A DNA stretch of 64,000 nucleotides, from NCBI RefSeq assembly GCF_003627955.1, contig NZ_RBWS01000011.1, positions 124,001-188,000 on the forward strand, written 5' to 3'. A model generated the notes under the pieces. It searched no databases. It saw only the letters and a list, made by a program, of their open reading frames with translations, and was not told the DNA's origin. A program made the position numbers and the translations under genes. The DNA comes from Sphingobacterium puteale (lineage in GTDB: Bacteria > Bacteroidota > Bacteroidia > Sphingobacteriales > Sphingobacteriaceae). The stretch's first letter is position 1, and every line of letters starts with the position of its first letter. Positions 25,921 through 36,800 of this stretch are shown piece by piece.

Positions 25921-28900
25921 ATGGAATTTAAGTATATATGGCAAAATCTATTTGTCAGATGGCGTAGCCATATGCTGTTCAAAACACTACTAACCATGAA
26001 ACTTACTGTATTTCTCGTAATTATGGGGACGTTGAGTGCAGCTTCAAAAGGTCTGGCCCAGAAAGTTAGCCTTAAATTGAACAATTCAACGATGGAAAAT
26101 GCCTTGGGAGCAATTAAAGCACAGACAGGTTATCGCTTTATTTATAAAGAAGCCACCCTAAGGAAAGCTTCCAATGTCAATATCAATTTGACAAAAGTAC
26201 CGCTGGAGCTTGCGCTAAAACAATTATTGCAGAACCAGCCTTTAGATTACCAAATGTATGACGGGACTGTTGTTATCGTACCGAAACCTGAAAAAAAGAA
26301 CCAGTCGCAAAGCCTAGCAAGTGGGGGTATCCAGCGTGAAGTGCAAGTGACAGGTACGGTCAAGGACTCTCTCGGTACCATATTGCCAGGTGTAACCATC
26401 CATCTCAAAAGCAAACCTAGTGTAGGAACGACCACAGACCTCAACGGTAACTATATTCTAAAGGTACCTGCCACGGAAGTGCTGGTATTCAAAATGGTAG
26501 GTTATCGTACAGAAGAGGCTCCAATAGCCGGACGGACTAAAATAGACATTATTTTAGAGCAGTCTTCGGCTTATGTGGATGAGGTTGTGGTTACCGCATT
26601 TGGGCAGAAAACCTTACGGGAGAGTGTGGTCGGTGCAGTCACTACGGTATCTCCAAAGGAGTTGCGTACCGGAAGCAGCAACCTCACCACAGCCTTACAG
26701 GGTAGGGTTGCGGGGATGATCTCCTTTCAGCGCAGTGGTGAACCTGGGCTCGACAATGCAGACTTCTTTATCCGCGGTGTGGGGAGCTTCGGTGTCAATA
26801 ATTCGCCGCTGATCTTGGTGGACAATATGGAGGTCACCTCGACCGACCTCGCCCGGATCCCTGTGGATGATATTGAGAGTTTTTCGGTGCTGAAGGATGC
26901 CGCAGCGGCGGCGGTATACGGTTCAAGGGGAGCGAACGGTGTATTACTCGTGACGACAAAAATGGGGAAAGAGGGACCGGCGCGTCTTAATTTTCGCGTG
27001 GATCAACGCCTGTCGGCACCAACGGAAAAGGTGAAGATCGCAGATCCGGTCACCTGGATGAAAATGCAGAACGAAGCCTATATGACCCGCGACCCGCTGA
27101 CAGAACGCCGCAACCTCTATTCTCCGGAAAAAATTGCCCGAACTGAAATCGGAGATGATCCCTATGCCTATCCTGCTGTCGATTGGCTCGGTATGTTGAT
27201 CAAAGAAAAAACCAATACCCAGAACTATAACCTGACCATTACCGGAGGAAGTCAGATTGCCCAGTATAATATCAGCGGGAATATGACCAGAGACTTTGGC
27301 TTGATCAAAGTGGATCCCCTGAATAATTTCAATAACAATGTTGATTTCAAGGTGTATAACCTTCGGAGCAACATCAATATCAATGTGACCAAGTCGACCA
27401 CTCTTGCTGTAAGAGCATTGGCCAATCTTCAGGATTACAGTGGTCCGATTGTGGGGGGAGCTGATGCATTCAGATATGCCCTGCGTTCAAACCCGGTTCT
27501 TTTTCAACCTGTATACAGACCTGGAATAGAACAGTCCTATATCCGGCATCCTATGTTTGGAAATGCAGAGGATGGACGTTATCTAAACTCCTATGCCGAG
27601 GTGGTAAAGGGGTACCAAAACTACAAGCGCAGCAATATTGTCCTTTCTGTTGAATTGAACCAAAAGTTGGATTTCCTGACAGAAGGTCTCCGTTATCGTG
27701 GTATGCTCAACGTGACGCGTAATTCTTATTTCGCCGAAAATAGACAGTACAAACCTTTCTATTATGAGTTTATGGGTTATGACGCAAGCCATTCACCCTA
27801 TTATAACCCACTCAATCCTGAGCAGGGAACAGAATATCTGGATTATAGCCCCGCAGATCGTACCAACGCTGCTATCTTCCGTCTGGAAAATCAGATCCTC
27901 TATGACCGTACATTTGGCAAACACGCACTCAGCGGAATGTTTTTAACAGCAATGCAGGACCGTGTGGAGCCTGATACCCGTACCCCGTCTTTATTGAATA
28001 CGTTACCATACCGCAATGTTTCCTATTCGGGACGGTTTACCTATTCGTTCGATAAACGCTATTCCGCAGAATTTAACTTTGGATATAACGGCTCAGAACG
28101 CTTCGCAGATAAACATCGCTGGGGATTTTTCCCATCAGCGGGCCTTGCCTGGAATGTACAGAATGAAAGCTTTATGGAACCCTATAGGGATGTTGTTTCA
28201 CTCCTTAAATTGAGGGCCACACACGGTCTGGTGGGAAATGACGTGATTTCTGCGACAAGTTCCCGCTTCTTTTATCTTTCGGATGTAGAGCTCAATTCGG
28301 GGAATCAGTCCTATACATGGGGGATGCCCGGCGAAACCCGCCGAACGATCAATGGTATCGATATCAGACAATACCAGAACAACGACATCACATGGGAGAT
28401 TTCCAGACAGTCCAATCTTGGTCTTGAGCTGGGACTTTTTAAAAGCGCATTTAAATTGACTGTTGACTATTTCAACCAAAAGCGCTCGAATATCGTGCAG
28501 ACCAGAGCTTCTATTCCATCTACGGCAGGTTATTCGGCGAATATCCTGGCCAATGTTGGCAAGTATAGTTCACGGGGTGTTGATGCCGAAATGAACTATT
28601 CAAAATCTGTCAACTCCGACCTATGGTTTCAGGCCCGGGGTACTTTTACTTACGCGACCGGTAAATACGTTAATTACGAAGAACCGCAATACGAATATCC
28701 TTACTTAAGTAGGATTGGTCTAAGCGCCACACAGCAAAGAGGATATGTTGCCGAAAGGTTGTTTATTGATGATGATGAAGTACGCAACAGTCCGGCACAA
28801 ACTTTTTCTGAGCAGGTACTCGGCGGGGACATAAAATATTTGGATATCAATAAAGATGGCGTCATTAATTCCAATGATATGGTGCCTATTGGATTGCCGA

Positions 28901-29397
28901 CAACTCCCGAGATCAATTATGGTTTTGGCTTGAGTACCGGCTATAAACGACTTGATTTTTCTTTCTTTTTTGCAGGTATGGCGCAGACTTCCCTGTTTAT
29001 CAATCCGACTTATGCTGGATCAGCTCCATTTGGCAGCGTAACGGCGCCGAATGCCGTGTTACAGGTCTGGGCAGACAGCTATTGGTCGGAGGGTAACCAG
29101 AATCCTTATGCCCTGTGGCCGCGATTGAGTAGTACGCCAATGGCGAATAATACGCAGACAAGTACCTTCTGGATGCGTAATGGGAATGTTTTTCGCCTCA
29201 AACAGGTCGAGCTTGGATTTGAATTAAATCCGGCAGTGGCCAAACGCTATAAATTTCAGCGGTTTAGGGTCTATGCCAGCGCAACCAATTTGCTGAAGTT
29301 CAGCAGTTTCAAAATGTGGGATCCTGAGCTCGGTGGTAATGGATTGGGCTATCCGCTACAACGGGTGTTTAACCTTGGTATTAATGCAAGCTTTTAA
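25921..29397 (+). CDS. SusC/RagA TonB-linked outer-membrane protein with STN domain
   Basis: The protein is 1158 aa. The N-terminus (MEFKYIWQNLFVRWRS...) precedes a hydrophobic signal region near residues 27-45. It is followed by an STN domain (about 50-115), a carboxypeptidase-like domain (about 135-215), the VDEVVVTAFGQ TonB box region, a plug with ALQGRVAGM, and SFSVLKDAAAAAVYGSRGANGV typical of SusC. The barrel ends in a terminal Phe. SusC proteins import glycans through the outer membrane with their SusD lid. The STN domain and preceding sigma/FecR genes indicate trans-envelope signalling. Confidence 0.94.
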   Translation: MEFKYIWQNLFVRWRSHMLFKTLLTMKLTVFLVIMGTLSAASKGLAQKVSLKLNNSTMENALGAIKAQTGYRFIYKEATLRKASNVNINLTKVPLELALKQLLQNQPLDYQMYDGTVVIVPKPEKKNQSQSLASGGIQREVQVTGTVKDSLGTILPGVTIHLKSKPSVGTTTDLNGNYILKVPATEVLVFKMVGYRTEEAPIAGRTKIDIILEQSSAYVDEVVVTAFGQKTLRESVVGAVTTVSPKELRTGSSNLTTALQGRVAGMISFQRSGEPGLDNADFFIRGVGSFGVNNSPLILVDNMEVTSTDLARIPVDDIESFSVLKDAAAAAVYGSRGANGVLLVTTKMGKEGPARLNFRVDQRLSAPTEKVKIADPVTWMKMQNEAYMTRDPLTERRNLYSPEKIARTEIGDDPYAYPAVDWLGMLIKEKTNTQNYNLTITGGSQIAQYNISGNMTRDFGLIKVDPLNNFNNNVDFKVYNLRSNININVTKSTTLAVRALANLQDYSGPIVGGADAFRYALRSNPVLFQPVYRPGIEQSYIRHPMFGNAEDGRYLNSYAEVVKGYQNYKRSNIVLSVELNQKLDFLTEGLRYRGMLNVTRNSYFAENRQYKPFYYEFMGYDASHSPYYNPLNPEQGTEYLDYSPADRTNAAIFRLENQILYDRTFGKHALSGMFLTAMQDRVEPDTRTPSLLNTLPYRNVSYSGRFTYSFDKRYSAEFNFGYNGSERFADKHRWGFFPSAGLAWNVQNESFMEPYRDVVSLLKLRATHGLVGNDVISATSSRFFYLSDVELNSGNQSYTWGMPGETRRTINGIDIRQYQNNDITWEISRQSNLGLELGLFKSAFKLTVDYFNQKRSNIVQTRASIPSTAGYSANILANVGKYSSRGVDAEMNYSKSVNSDLWFQARGTFTYATGKYVNYEEPQYEYPYLSRIGLSATQQRGYVAERLFIDDDEVRNSPAQTFSEQVLGGDIKYLDINKDGVINSNDMVPIGLPTTPEINYGFGLSTGYKRLDFSFFFAGMAQTSLFINPTYAGSAPFGSVTAPNAVLQVWADSYWSEGNQNPYALWPRLSSTPMANNTQTSTFWMRNGNVFRLKQVELGFELNPAVAKRYKFQRFRVYASATNLLKFSSFKMWDPELGGNGLGYPLQRVFNLGINASF

Positions 29398-29399
29398 TT

Positions 29400-31304
29400 A
29401 TGAAAAGAGAAATTACAAAATATTTAATTGGTGTGTTATTGGTCATTGCAAGCGCATCCTGCAGCAAATATGTGGATGTCGTACCAGATAATGTACCGAT
29501 ACTCGAACATGCTTTTGCAAGTAGGGTAATGGCCGAACGCTATCTGGCTACATGTTATAACGCCATGCCTAATTTTAGTGGTTATAATGCTAACCCCGCG
29601 ATCATGGGTGCCGGAGAGATCTGGACAAACGAACAGATCGCGTCAGCCGGTAAAAATATTCTCCGTGGTGCACAGAATGCGGATAGCCCTTTGCTCAACG
29701 AATGGGATGGTACATCCAGTCTCTGGCGCGGTATCTCGGATTGCAATATCTTTATAGATAGTATCGGTCAGGTACCGGATATGCCTATCGAAGAACGTGA
29801 TAAATGGAAAGCAGAGGCAACATTTCTCAAAGCTTTTTACCATTATGAATTATTGAAACGTTATGGACCTATTCCTATCATGGACAAATTTATCCCGGTA
29901 GGATCGGACCTGGAAAACTATGCCGTTGAGCGGCAGCCGGTCGATGAGGTGTTTACCTATATTATCAAAACGATTGATGGTGCCATGGAGTTTCTTGACC
30001 CCAATGTGGTTGATGTGAATGCCGAAATGGGACGTGTGAACCGGATAGCTGCTAAGGCAATCAAAGCAGAGGTACTGGTGTACGCCGCAAGTCCGCTGTT
30101 CAATGGCAACCAATCGTTGGTGGCTACGATCAAAAATCAGAACGGCAAGCAGCTCTTTAATACCACTTATTCGGCGGAGAAATGGATCAGTGCCGCCAAC
30201 GCATGCCGGGAAGCTATTGAAGCCGCCGAGCAAGGGGGCAAGTCGTTATTTGTCTGGCAAGCGCCACCTGGAGTTAACATCACCCGTCCTGAGGCTATCG
30301 CCCAGCTGAGCTCAAGATTGGCTTTTTGTCAAAATAAAGATAATACGGAAGGACTCTGGTTTTACTCCAATAATCTGATCAGCAACGACGTTCAGCTATC
30401 CTATATGCCCCGCGGATGGGATGCCAATACGCAGTCGAATGCAAGTATTCGTTCCTTTCTTTCGGCTAGTCAGAATATGATCGCTAAATACTATAGCGCC
30501 AATGGCGTGCCCATAGACGAGGACAAAACGTATCCTTATAGCCAGCGTTTTGAGGTAGTCAATGTGACTGATCCCAAGTACCAATATGATGTGGCGCTCA
30601 ACAACCAGACCATTCGTTTGCATCTGGACCGCGAACCACGTTTCTATGGCAATATCTCTTTCGATGGCGGACGTTATTTTATGCGGAGTAATGCGACAGA
30701 AGCAGCGGCCTTCAGTACCTTTTATCGGCTAGGGGGAAATGTGGGGATAAACAATGGTACCTACTATAATGTCACGGGATACGGGGTTAAAAAATATGTG
30801 AATTATGAAAATACCTTCGGAGCTTCCAATTCAATGAGTATTGTATCTTTCATTGCTCCCGTGATCCGTTTAGCAGACCTTTACCTGCTTTATGCCGAGG
30901 CACTTAACGAAGTGAACGGCCCCACGGCGGAAGCGGTATCCTACATTGATAAAGTACGTGCCAGAGCAGGGTTAAAAGGGGTAGAGGCAGCCTGGCAGGA
31001 GTACTCCATTTACCCGAGCCGCCCCGCAACAAAGGATGGTTTGCGGAAAATCATAAAGGATGAGCGGACGATAGAACTTGCCTTTGAAGGTAAACGTTTC
31101 TGGGATCTACGCCGTTGGAAAGATGGGACGGAGGAACTGAGCAAGGAGGTCGTGGGCAATGATGTGAATCAGCAAAACCCCAATCTTTACTACAGACAGA
31201 TGGTATTCTATTCCCCGAGTTTTACAGAGCGGGATTATTTTTGGCCGATCAGCCGCGCGGAGTTGCGTAGGAATCCCAAAATGGTTCAAAATTATGGATG
31301 GTAG
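29400..31304 (+). CDS. SusD/RagB outer-membrane glycan-binding lipoprotein
   Basis: The 634-aa protein has lipobox SASC near residue 22. Typical SusD features are the N-terminal TPR-like segments (ERYLATCYNAMPNF, WKAEATFLKAFYHYELLKRYG), AIKAEVLVYAASPLFNG, RLADLYLLYAEALNEV and the C-terminal ERTIELAFEGKRFWDLRRWK. It forms the lid of the SusC transporter and binds glycan at the cell surface. It starts two bases after the susC stop. Confidence 0.94.
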   Translation: MKREITKYLIGVLLVIASASCSKYVDVVPDNVPILEHAFASRVMAERYLATCYNAMPNFSGYNANPAIMGAGEIWTNEQIASAGKNILRGAQNADSPLLNEWDGTSSLWRGISDCNIFIDSIGQVPDMPIEERDKWKAEATFLKAFYHYELLKRYGPIPIMDKFIPVGSDLENYAVERQPVDEVFTYIIKTIDGAMEFLDPNVVDVNAEMGRVNRIAAKAIKAEVLVYAASPLFNGNQSLVATIKNQNGKQLFNTTYSAEKWISAANACREAIEAAEQGGKSLFVWQAPPGVNITRPEAIAQLSSRLAFCQNKDNTEGLWFYSNNLISNDVQLSYMPRGWDANTQSNASIRSFLSASQNMIAKYYSANGVPIDEDKTYPYSQRFEVVNVTDPKYQYDVALNNQTIRLHLDREPRFYGNISFDGGRYFMRSNATEAAAFSTFYRLGGNVGINNGTYYNVTGYGVKKYVNYENTFGASNSMSIVSFIAPVIRLADLYLLYAEALNEVNGPTAEAVSYIDKVRARAGLKGVEAAWQEYSIYPSRPATKDGLRKIIKDERTIELAFEGKRFWDLRRWKDGTEELSKEVVGNDVNQQNPNLYYRQMVFYSPSFTERDYFWPISRAELRRNPKMVQNYGW

Positions 31305-31315
31305 TTTTTAAAATA

Positions 31316-32605
31316 ATGAATATGAACTTAGTATATAACACGAAAGGATTACACCAGCTCCTGATCTTTGTGGGGCTATTTATTGCTCTTTTTCAGGGAT
31401 GTAAGGAGGATGTGGGGATACAGCCGATCAAAGAAGGTGCTGTAGCAGGGCAAGTGACCAATGTGCGTACCTATGCATTGGCCGGGGCTGCTGTAATCAA
31501 ATATGACCTCCCCACAGATAAGGATTTTCGCTATGTAAAGGCGGTCTATGTCTTGAACAACGGCAGTCGTGTAGAGACTAAATCTACACAGTACAAGGAT
31601 TCGCTTCGGGTGGAAGGTTTTTCTGTTGCGGGCAGGTATGATGTTGAACTTTATTCTGTAAGTGTTGGCGAGGTCACGTCCAAGCCAATCGTCGTGACAG
31701 TCGACGTGGCTACACCATATAACCGACTGATTTCGGAGAGCCTGAAAAGCGATTCAAAATTTAATTCCACCTATGGCGGAGTCAATATTTACATTGACAA
31801 TAAGGAGAAACAGCCGCTGGTGGTCATTGTCATGAAAAAGGATGCGGAAAACAACTGGAAAAATATTGATACAGCCTATACGAGCCTGGAAACGCAAACC
31901 TTGCGTGTACGCGGCATAAGCGAAGGCATGAGCACTTTTGGGGTATTTATTCAGGATAAATGGCGCAATAATTCGGATACCATTTCAAAGGAACTGGCGC
32001 CACTGGAAGAAATATTGATTCCCAAAGATACCTGGCAGCTGACCCAGATTGCGGTAGGTGCCATCGGTGGCGACTGGGATACGTTTAATGGAACTTATGG
32101 TGGACGTAGTTTGAAATATAAGACATTATGGGATAACAAGATGACGGCACATGGAGACGAGGCTTGGTTTGCATCGACACCGATTCCTTTTTCTTTCTCG
32201 ATAGATCTTGGGGTACCGTCCATTCTGAGCCGTATCAAGACCTGGCCGCGGATGTCTGATCTGAACGGTTCCTACACGACTACCCATGTTAAAAAATTCC
32301 AGGTATGGGGATCTAACAGTCCGGATATGAATGACCCAAGTTTTGACAAATGGTTTTTATTGGGAACGTTTGAAAGTGTGAGACCCTCGGGGCTACCCTT
32401 CGGGCAGGCAGCGACAACGGATGATAAAAATTATGTAAAACAAGGTGAGGAATGGGATTTTCCGGATGTAAATCCTACGGATGCCCGTTATAAGAACCGT
32501 TATATCCGTATCAAGGTATTAAGTACATGGAATGGTATTGAAGCTTCGGACAAAAATCCTTCCGCCATTATCATGTCCGAGGTCACCCTTTGGGGACAAC
32601 GTTAG
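31316..32605 (+). CDS. DUF4959/DUF5000-domain lipoprotein
   Basis: The protein is about 429 aa from the ATG giving MNMNLVYN; an earlier ATG at 31298 overlaps the susD stop. The lipobox LFQGC is near residue 26. An N-terminal DUF4959-like Ig domain (about 45-130) is followed by a middle Ig-like domain. The C-terminal part (about 250-429) resembles DUF5000, a discoidin/F5-8 type jelly roll (FSIDLGVPSILSRIKTW, KKFQVWGSNSP, RYIRIKVLSTW, SEVTLWG). Such lipoproteins accompany SusC/SusD pairs and probably bind glycan at the surface. The binding function is inferred from the fold. Confidence 0.82.
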   Translation: MNMNLVYNTKGLHQLLIFVGLFIALFQGCKEDVGIQPIKEGAVAGQVTNVRTYALAGAAVIKYDLPTDKDFRYVKAVYVLNNGSRVETKSTQYKDSLRVEGFSVAGRYDVELYSVSVGEVTSKPIVVTVDVATPYNRLISESLKSDSKFNSTYGGVNIYIDNKEKQPLVVIVMKKDAENNWKNIDTAYTSLETQTLRVRGISEGMSTFGVFIQDKWRNNSDTISKELAPLEEILIPKDTWQLTQIAVGAIGGDWDTFNGTYGGRSLKYKTLWDNKMTAHGDEAWFASTPIPFSFSIDLGVPSILSRIKTWPRMSDLNGSYTTTHVKKFQVWGSNSPDMNDPSFDKWFLLGTFESVRPSGLPFGQAATTDDKNYVKQGEEWDFPDVNPTDARYKNRYIRIKVLSTWNGIEASDKNPSAIIMSEVTLWGQR

Positions 32606-32638
32606 CAGATGATTGTTTAATTGTAATGAGTGAAAATT

Positions 32639-33349
32639 ATGAAAAGAAAAATAGTATATATATGTGCACTTATAGTTGGACTGGCGGCCTGTAAGAAGGA
32701 AGATCACTATTATAAGGCCTATTTGGAAAATGCTGAACGCTATTATCCCGGAGCCCTGGATTCATTGGCAATATATCCCGGAAACGGGCGGGCCCAGGTG
32801 CATATGCGTTTGAGTACCGACCCAAAGATAAGGCGGATACGTTTGGTGGTAACCAACGACTTAAATGCGCTGCGGGACACATCGTATTATAATATTACGG
32901 CTTCAGAGATCGGAAAGGAAAAAAATATCTTTCTGGAAAAGCTGAAGGAAACGCGCTACACGGTCAGTGCCCGTGGCTTTAGTGCCGAAGGAGACAGTTC
33001 GAAGGCAATGACAGCAACGGCATCTGTGGAGGGTGAACGCTACGGTGCGACGGTTTTGAGCCTCAATAGGGTATTCAGCAATTTCGCGACTTCGCCGGGA
33101 GGCCGAAAGCAGGCTATATTTTTCGTTGAGACGGTCGGTAGTGGTTTCACACCATTACAGGGAACTCGGGTATATTTTGATAGATCAGACAATAAGCGGG
33201 ATTCACTGTTCCTGGCGCCATTGGATTTTGCCGTGGAGTTCCCCGCTGACATCCAGCCCAAAGGAAGTATTTCTTTTGTCAGCTATTATAAAAAGACCAT
33301 GTTCTCCCTGGACAATTTCCAGACTCATGAGAAGGTGGTCAGTTATTAG
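32639..33349 (+). CDS. DUF4998-domain lipoprotein
   Basis: The protein is about 236 aa from the ATG at 32639; an in-frame GTG lies 9 bases upstream. The lipobox is LAAC. The segment ENAERYYPGALDSLAIYPGNGRAQV matches the start of DUF4998, which is found in SusCD-linked surface lipoproteins. It is the last gene before a terminator-like hairpin, so the first block of the locus ends here. The function is presumed to be accessory glycan recognition. Confidence 0.8.
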   Translation: MKRKIVYICALIVGLAACKKEDHYYKAYLENAERYYPGALDSLAIYPGNGRAQVHMRLSTDPKIRRIRLVVTNDLNALRDTSYYNITASEIGKEKNIFLEKLKETRYTVSARGFSAEGDSSKAMTATASVEGERYGATVLSLNRVFSNFATSPGGRKQAIFFVETVGSGFTPLQGTRVYFDRSDNKRDSLFLAPLDFAVEFPADIQPKGSISFVSYYKKTMFSLDNFQTHEKVVSY

Positions 33350-33398
33350 CGTAAATTTGCAGAACACAAAGCTATAGTTCCGGTAAATTTTCTTCCAA

Positions 33399-33434
33399 AC
33401 CTCAGTGCAATGAATATTTTCGTTGCACTGAGGT
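33399..33434 (+). terminator. Terminator-like hairpin after DUF4998 gene
   Basis: Perfect 12-bp arms lie at 33399-33410 and 33423-33434 with a 12-nt loop. There is only a weak T content after it. Confidence 0.65.
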
Positions 33435-33600
33435 ATACTCTGATTCAATGCTAAGGTTGTCGCCCCATTTAGCCTTTACCCGGTCGTTCTGATATAAAAT
33501 CTATCTGCCGGCCAGATTTTTTCGTCGAGTTATTCTATTTTACTGTATTTCAACATATGTTTTATTAAAATACCGACCTATCCGTCTGTAATAAGAAAAA

Positions 33601-33644
33601 TACGAAAACGTTGTAGTTAAATTACGCAAACGTTGTAGTTAAAT
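33601..33644. repeat. 22-bp tandem direct repeat, two copies, upstream of second susC
   Basis: Copies 33601-33622 and 33623-33644 differ at one base and share an AAACGTTGTAGTTAAAT core. The 22-bp period is two helical turns, so a regulator could bind both on one DNA face. It lies about 230 bp upstream of the susC start. Confidence 0.7.
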
Positions 33645-33871
33645 TTTCATTAACAAGAATTTCTCTGAGTTTAGCGACTAATTGACCGTGGATCTCGGAT
33701 ATATACTGATTTTGTATATTGAATATCGTGTTATTGAGACAAAATAGCATTTTTTTGAGACGAATAGGTCCTGTTTTTGTAAATGCTAATCTTCACTTTT
33801 ACAGTTAAAATTCCTTACTACAAGGAGACCAATTGTAAAATTTCTAAATCAATCGAAGTGAATATTGCTTT

Positions 33872-36800
33872 ATGGGAAACTATTGTAAACTTAAACAAAG
33901 CCATCGGATATCCTCATCCTGGTTGTTATGTCTGGTCGCTTTTGGTAGTCCGGCTACTGCATTAAACGCCAACGCAGCATTAAAATCAATTACCCGACCG
34001 ATTGTTCAAAACCGTGAAATTACGGGTAAAATATCGGATGGCAAGGGCCAGCCGTTATCAGGTGTCACCGTCAGTGTGCCGGGGAGTATAATGAGTACAG
34101 CCTCGCGGGCCGATGGTTCCTATTCCATTTCGGTGTCTCCGCATGCAGAAAAGCTTGTTTTCAAGCTTCTTGGTTACAAGAGCCAAGAAATTTCCCTTAC
34201 CGGGGCTAAGGTGCTGAATGTCGTCCTGAATTCATCGGCAGATGAATTGGAGGAGGTCGTGGTGGTGGGCTATGGTACTATGCGTAAAAAAGACCTGACG
34301 GGTTCAGTGACACAGATCCTACCGGATCGAATAGCCAATGAAAACCCCAAAACGGTGCAGGATATCTTGCGTGGTACAGCGGGAATGAATATCGGCTTTG
34401 ACGCTTCGGCAAAAGGAGGTGGATCGATCGAGGTACGCGGTAAACGATCGGTTTACGATAGTAACAGCGGCCATAATAATCCGCTGCTCGTGCTCGATGG
34501 AATGATATTCTATGGTGAACTTTCGGAAATCAACCCGGATGACATTGAACAGATCGACATTTTAAAAGATGCCTCGGCCGCGGCAATTTACGGCTCAAAA
34601 GCGGCCAGTGGCGTGATTATTATCAGCACAAAAAAAGGCAAACAGGGCAAGCCGACAATCAATATGACCATGAACGCAGGTGCGACGCAATTGAGCAACT
34701 ACCGCAAAAGATTCAATCCCGCCGCTTACATGCAACATCGAGCGGATTGGTATACGAAAAATACGTATGGTATTAATCCGGAAACGGGGCTGTACGAAGC
34801 TTATCAGACGCGCGACGACAACGGAAACTTAGCGGTGCCTTATGGGTTTTACCTGAGTCCGGATCAACTGCCGTCATCTTTATCGCTGGAATCCTGGCGT
34901 GCGCTTTCGACAAACGAAAATGGGGAGTCCGATCAGAGCATCTGGGGCCGCCGTCTGGGACTGCAGGGAAATGCCTTACAGAATTTCCTGAACGGAAAGG
35001 CGGTGGACTGGGCAGACCATACCTTTCGCACGGGATTCAACCAGGATTATAATGCCAGTATCAGCGGGGCGAGCGATAAGGTGAACTATTACCTGTCCAT
35101 GGGCTACCTTAAAAATGAAGGTGCTGTTATCAGTGACACGTACAAGGCCGTCCGGGCCAATATGAAAATCAATGCGCATGTAAACAAATGGCTGGAGCTG
35201 GGGGCGAATGTTAATTTTCAGGATCGCTCTGATGGAAATATAGACATCGACCTGGATCAGGCGCTGCGTAATAGCCCTTACGCGGATTATGCCGATGCCA
35301 ATGGCAACCCGATACAGTATCCACTCAGCGAACAGTTCAGCCAGCGGGGCTATAATTATGATTTTTTGCAGAACTATCTTGAACTGGATAAAGGCTACAC
35401 GGTGCTGAATTCCATCTTCAATGCGAAGGTAAAATTACCGTTCAATATCACGTATTCTTTTAACGCATCGCCGCGCCTGCAATATTTCCATGACCGTTAT
35501 TTCATGTCGGCGGAGCTCCCGGGATCTAATCCTGCCGATCGGGGTGCAAACCGTGAACAGACAAAACGATTTGACTGGTCGCTCAATAATACCATCAACT
35601 GGGAGCACACCTTTGCGGATAAGCACCGCCTGATGTTGACCTTGGTGCAGGAGGCCGAGGAACAGCAGTCCTGGAAAGACCGTATCGAGGCTCGTAACAT
35701 TTTACCTTCAGATGCGCTTGGTTTCCACAATACCAAAAATGGCTCAAAAGAAAATAGCAACTTCGATAGTTATGATAGCCATCAAACGGCGGATGCCTTG
35801 TTGGCACGTTTGTTTTACTCTTATGATGACCGGTATATGCTGACCACTTCCATCAGGCGAGATGGTTATTCGGCTTTCGGAACGTCTAATCCTTATGCTA
35901 CTTTTCCCTCCGTGGCGCTGGCCTGGAACTTCACCAGAGAGAAATTCTTTAAATGGACGGATGTCATGGATTATGGTAAACTGCGTGCTTCCTACGGCAA
36001 AAATGGGAACCGCCAGCTTGCAGATCCCAATCTGGCGCTTGCGAACCTCTATGCCGGCAGTGGAAAAATGCATGGCTACCTCAACTCTGCCGGGGAACTG
36101 GTCCAGTACCGTTACCTGATGGTTGACCGCCTGGCCAATCCCAACCTGCAATGGGAAAAGACCACAGCATGGAATTTTGGTCTGGACTTTGGATTTTTAA
36201 AGAACCGGATCTCCGGTAGTTTGGAATATTACCTGATGCAGACCCATGATATGATTATGGAGCAGAAGCTGCCGAACTTTACGGGCTTTGGCAGCATCAC
36301 GACAAATCTGGGGCAAGTGGACAACAAAGGGATTGAACTGACCTTGAATACGGTCAACCTGCAAAAGGACAACCTGAAATGGTCCACCACCTTCAGTTTC
36401 TCATACAACAAGAATCAGATTGTGCATCTCTATAAGAATTACGAAGACGTGCTGGACGCAAATGGAAACGTGGTGGGACGAAAGGAAATGGACGAGATTT
36501 CGAATGGATGGTTTATTGGTCAGCCCATTGGCGCGATCTGGGACTATCAGGTGACGGGCATCTGGCAGGCCAATGAAGCTGCGGAAGCGGCCAGATATGG
36601 ACAGGCACCGGGCGACCCCAAGGTAGCGAATCCTTATACAGCCGATGATGTCGTAAATGACGCCGGAAGGAAACCTGTTTACAACAACAATGATAAGGTG
36701 TTCTTAGGACAGACCGACCCTCGTTTTCGTTGGGCAATGCGCAATGAATTTACGCTATGGAAAGACCTCAGTTTTTCGTTTAATATTTATTCGTATATGG

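Larger units (their letters stand above)
33350..33871. other. Intergenic region between the two Sus blocks
   Basis: The region contains a hairpin at 33399-33434 and a two-copy 22-bp tandem repeat at 33601-33644 upstream of the second susC. The remainder is AT-rich and no gene is supported. Confidence 0.5.

Noticed and set aside
33601-33644. Two-copy repeat as a CRISPR array
   Set aside because: There are only two directly adjacent copies without a spacer and no cas genes nearby.
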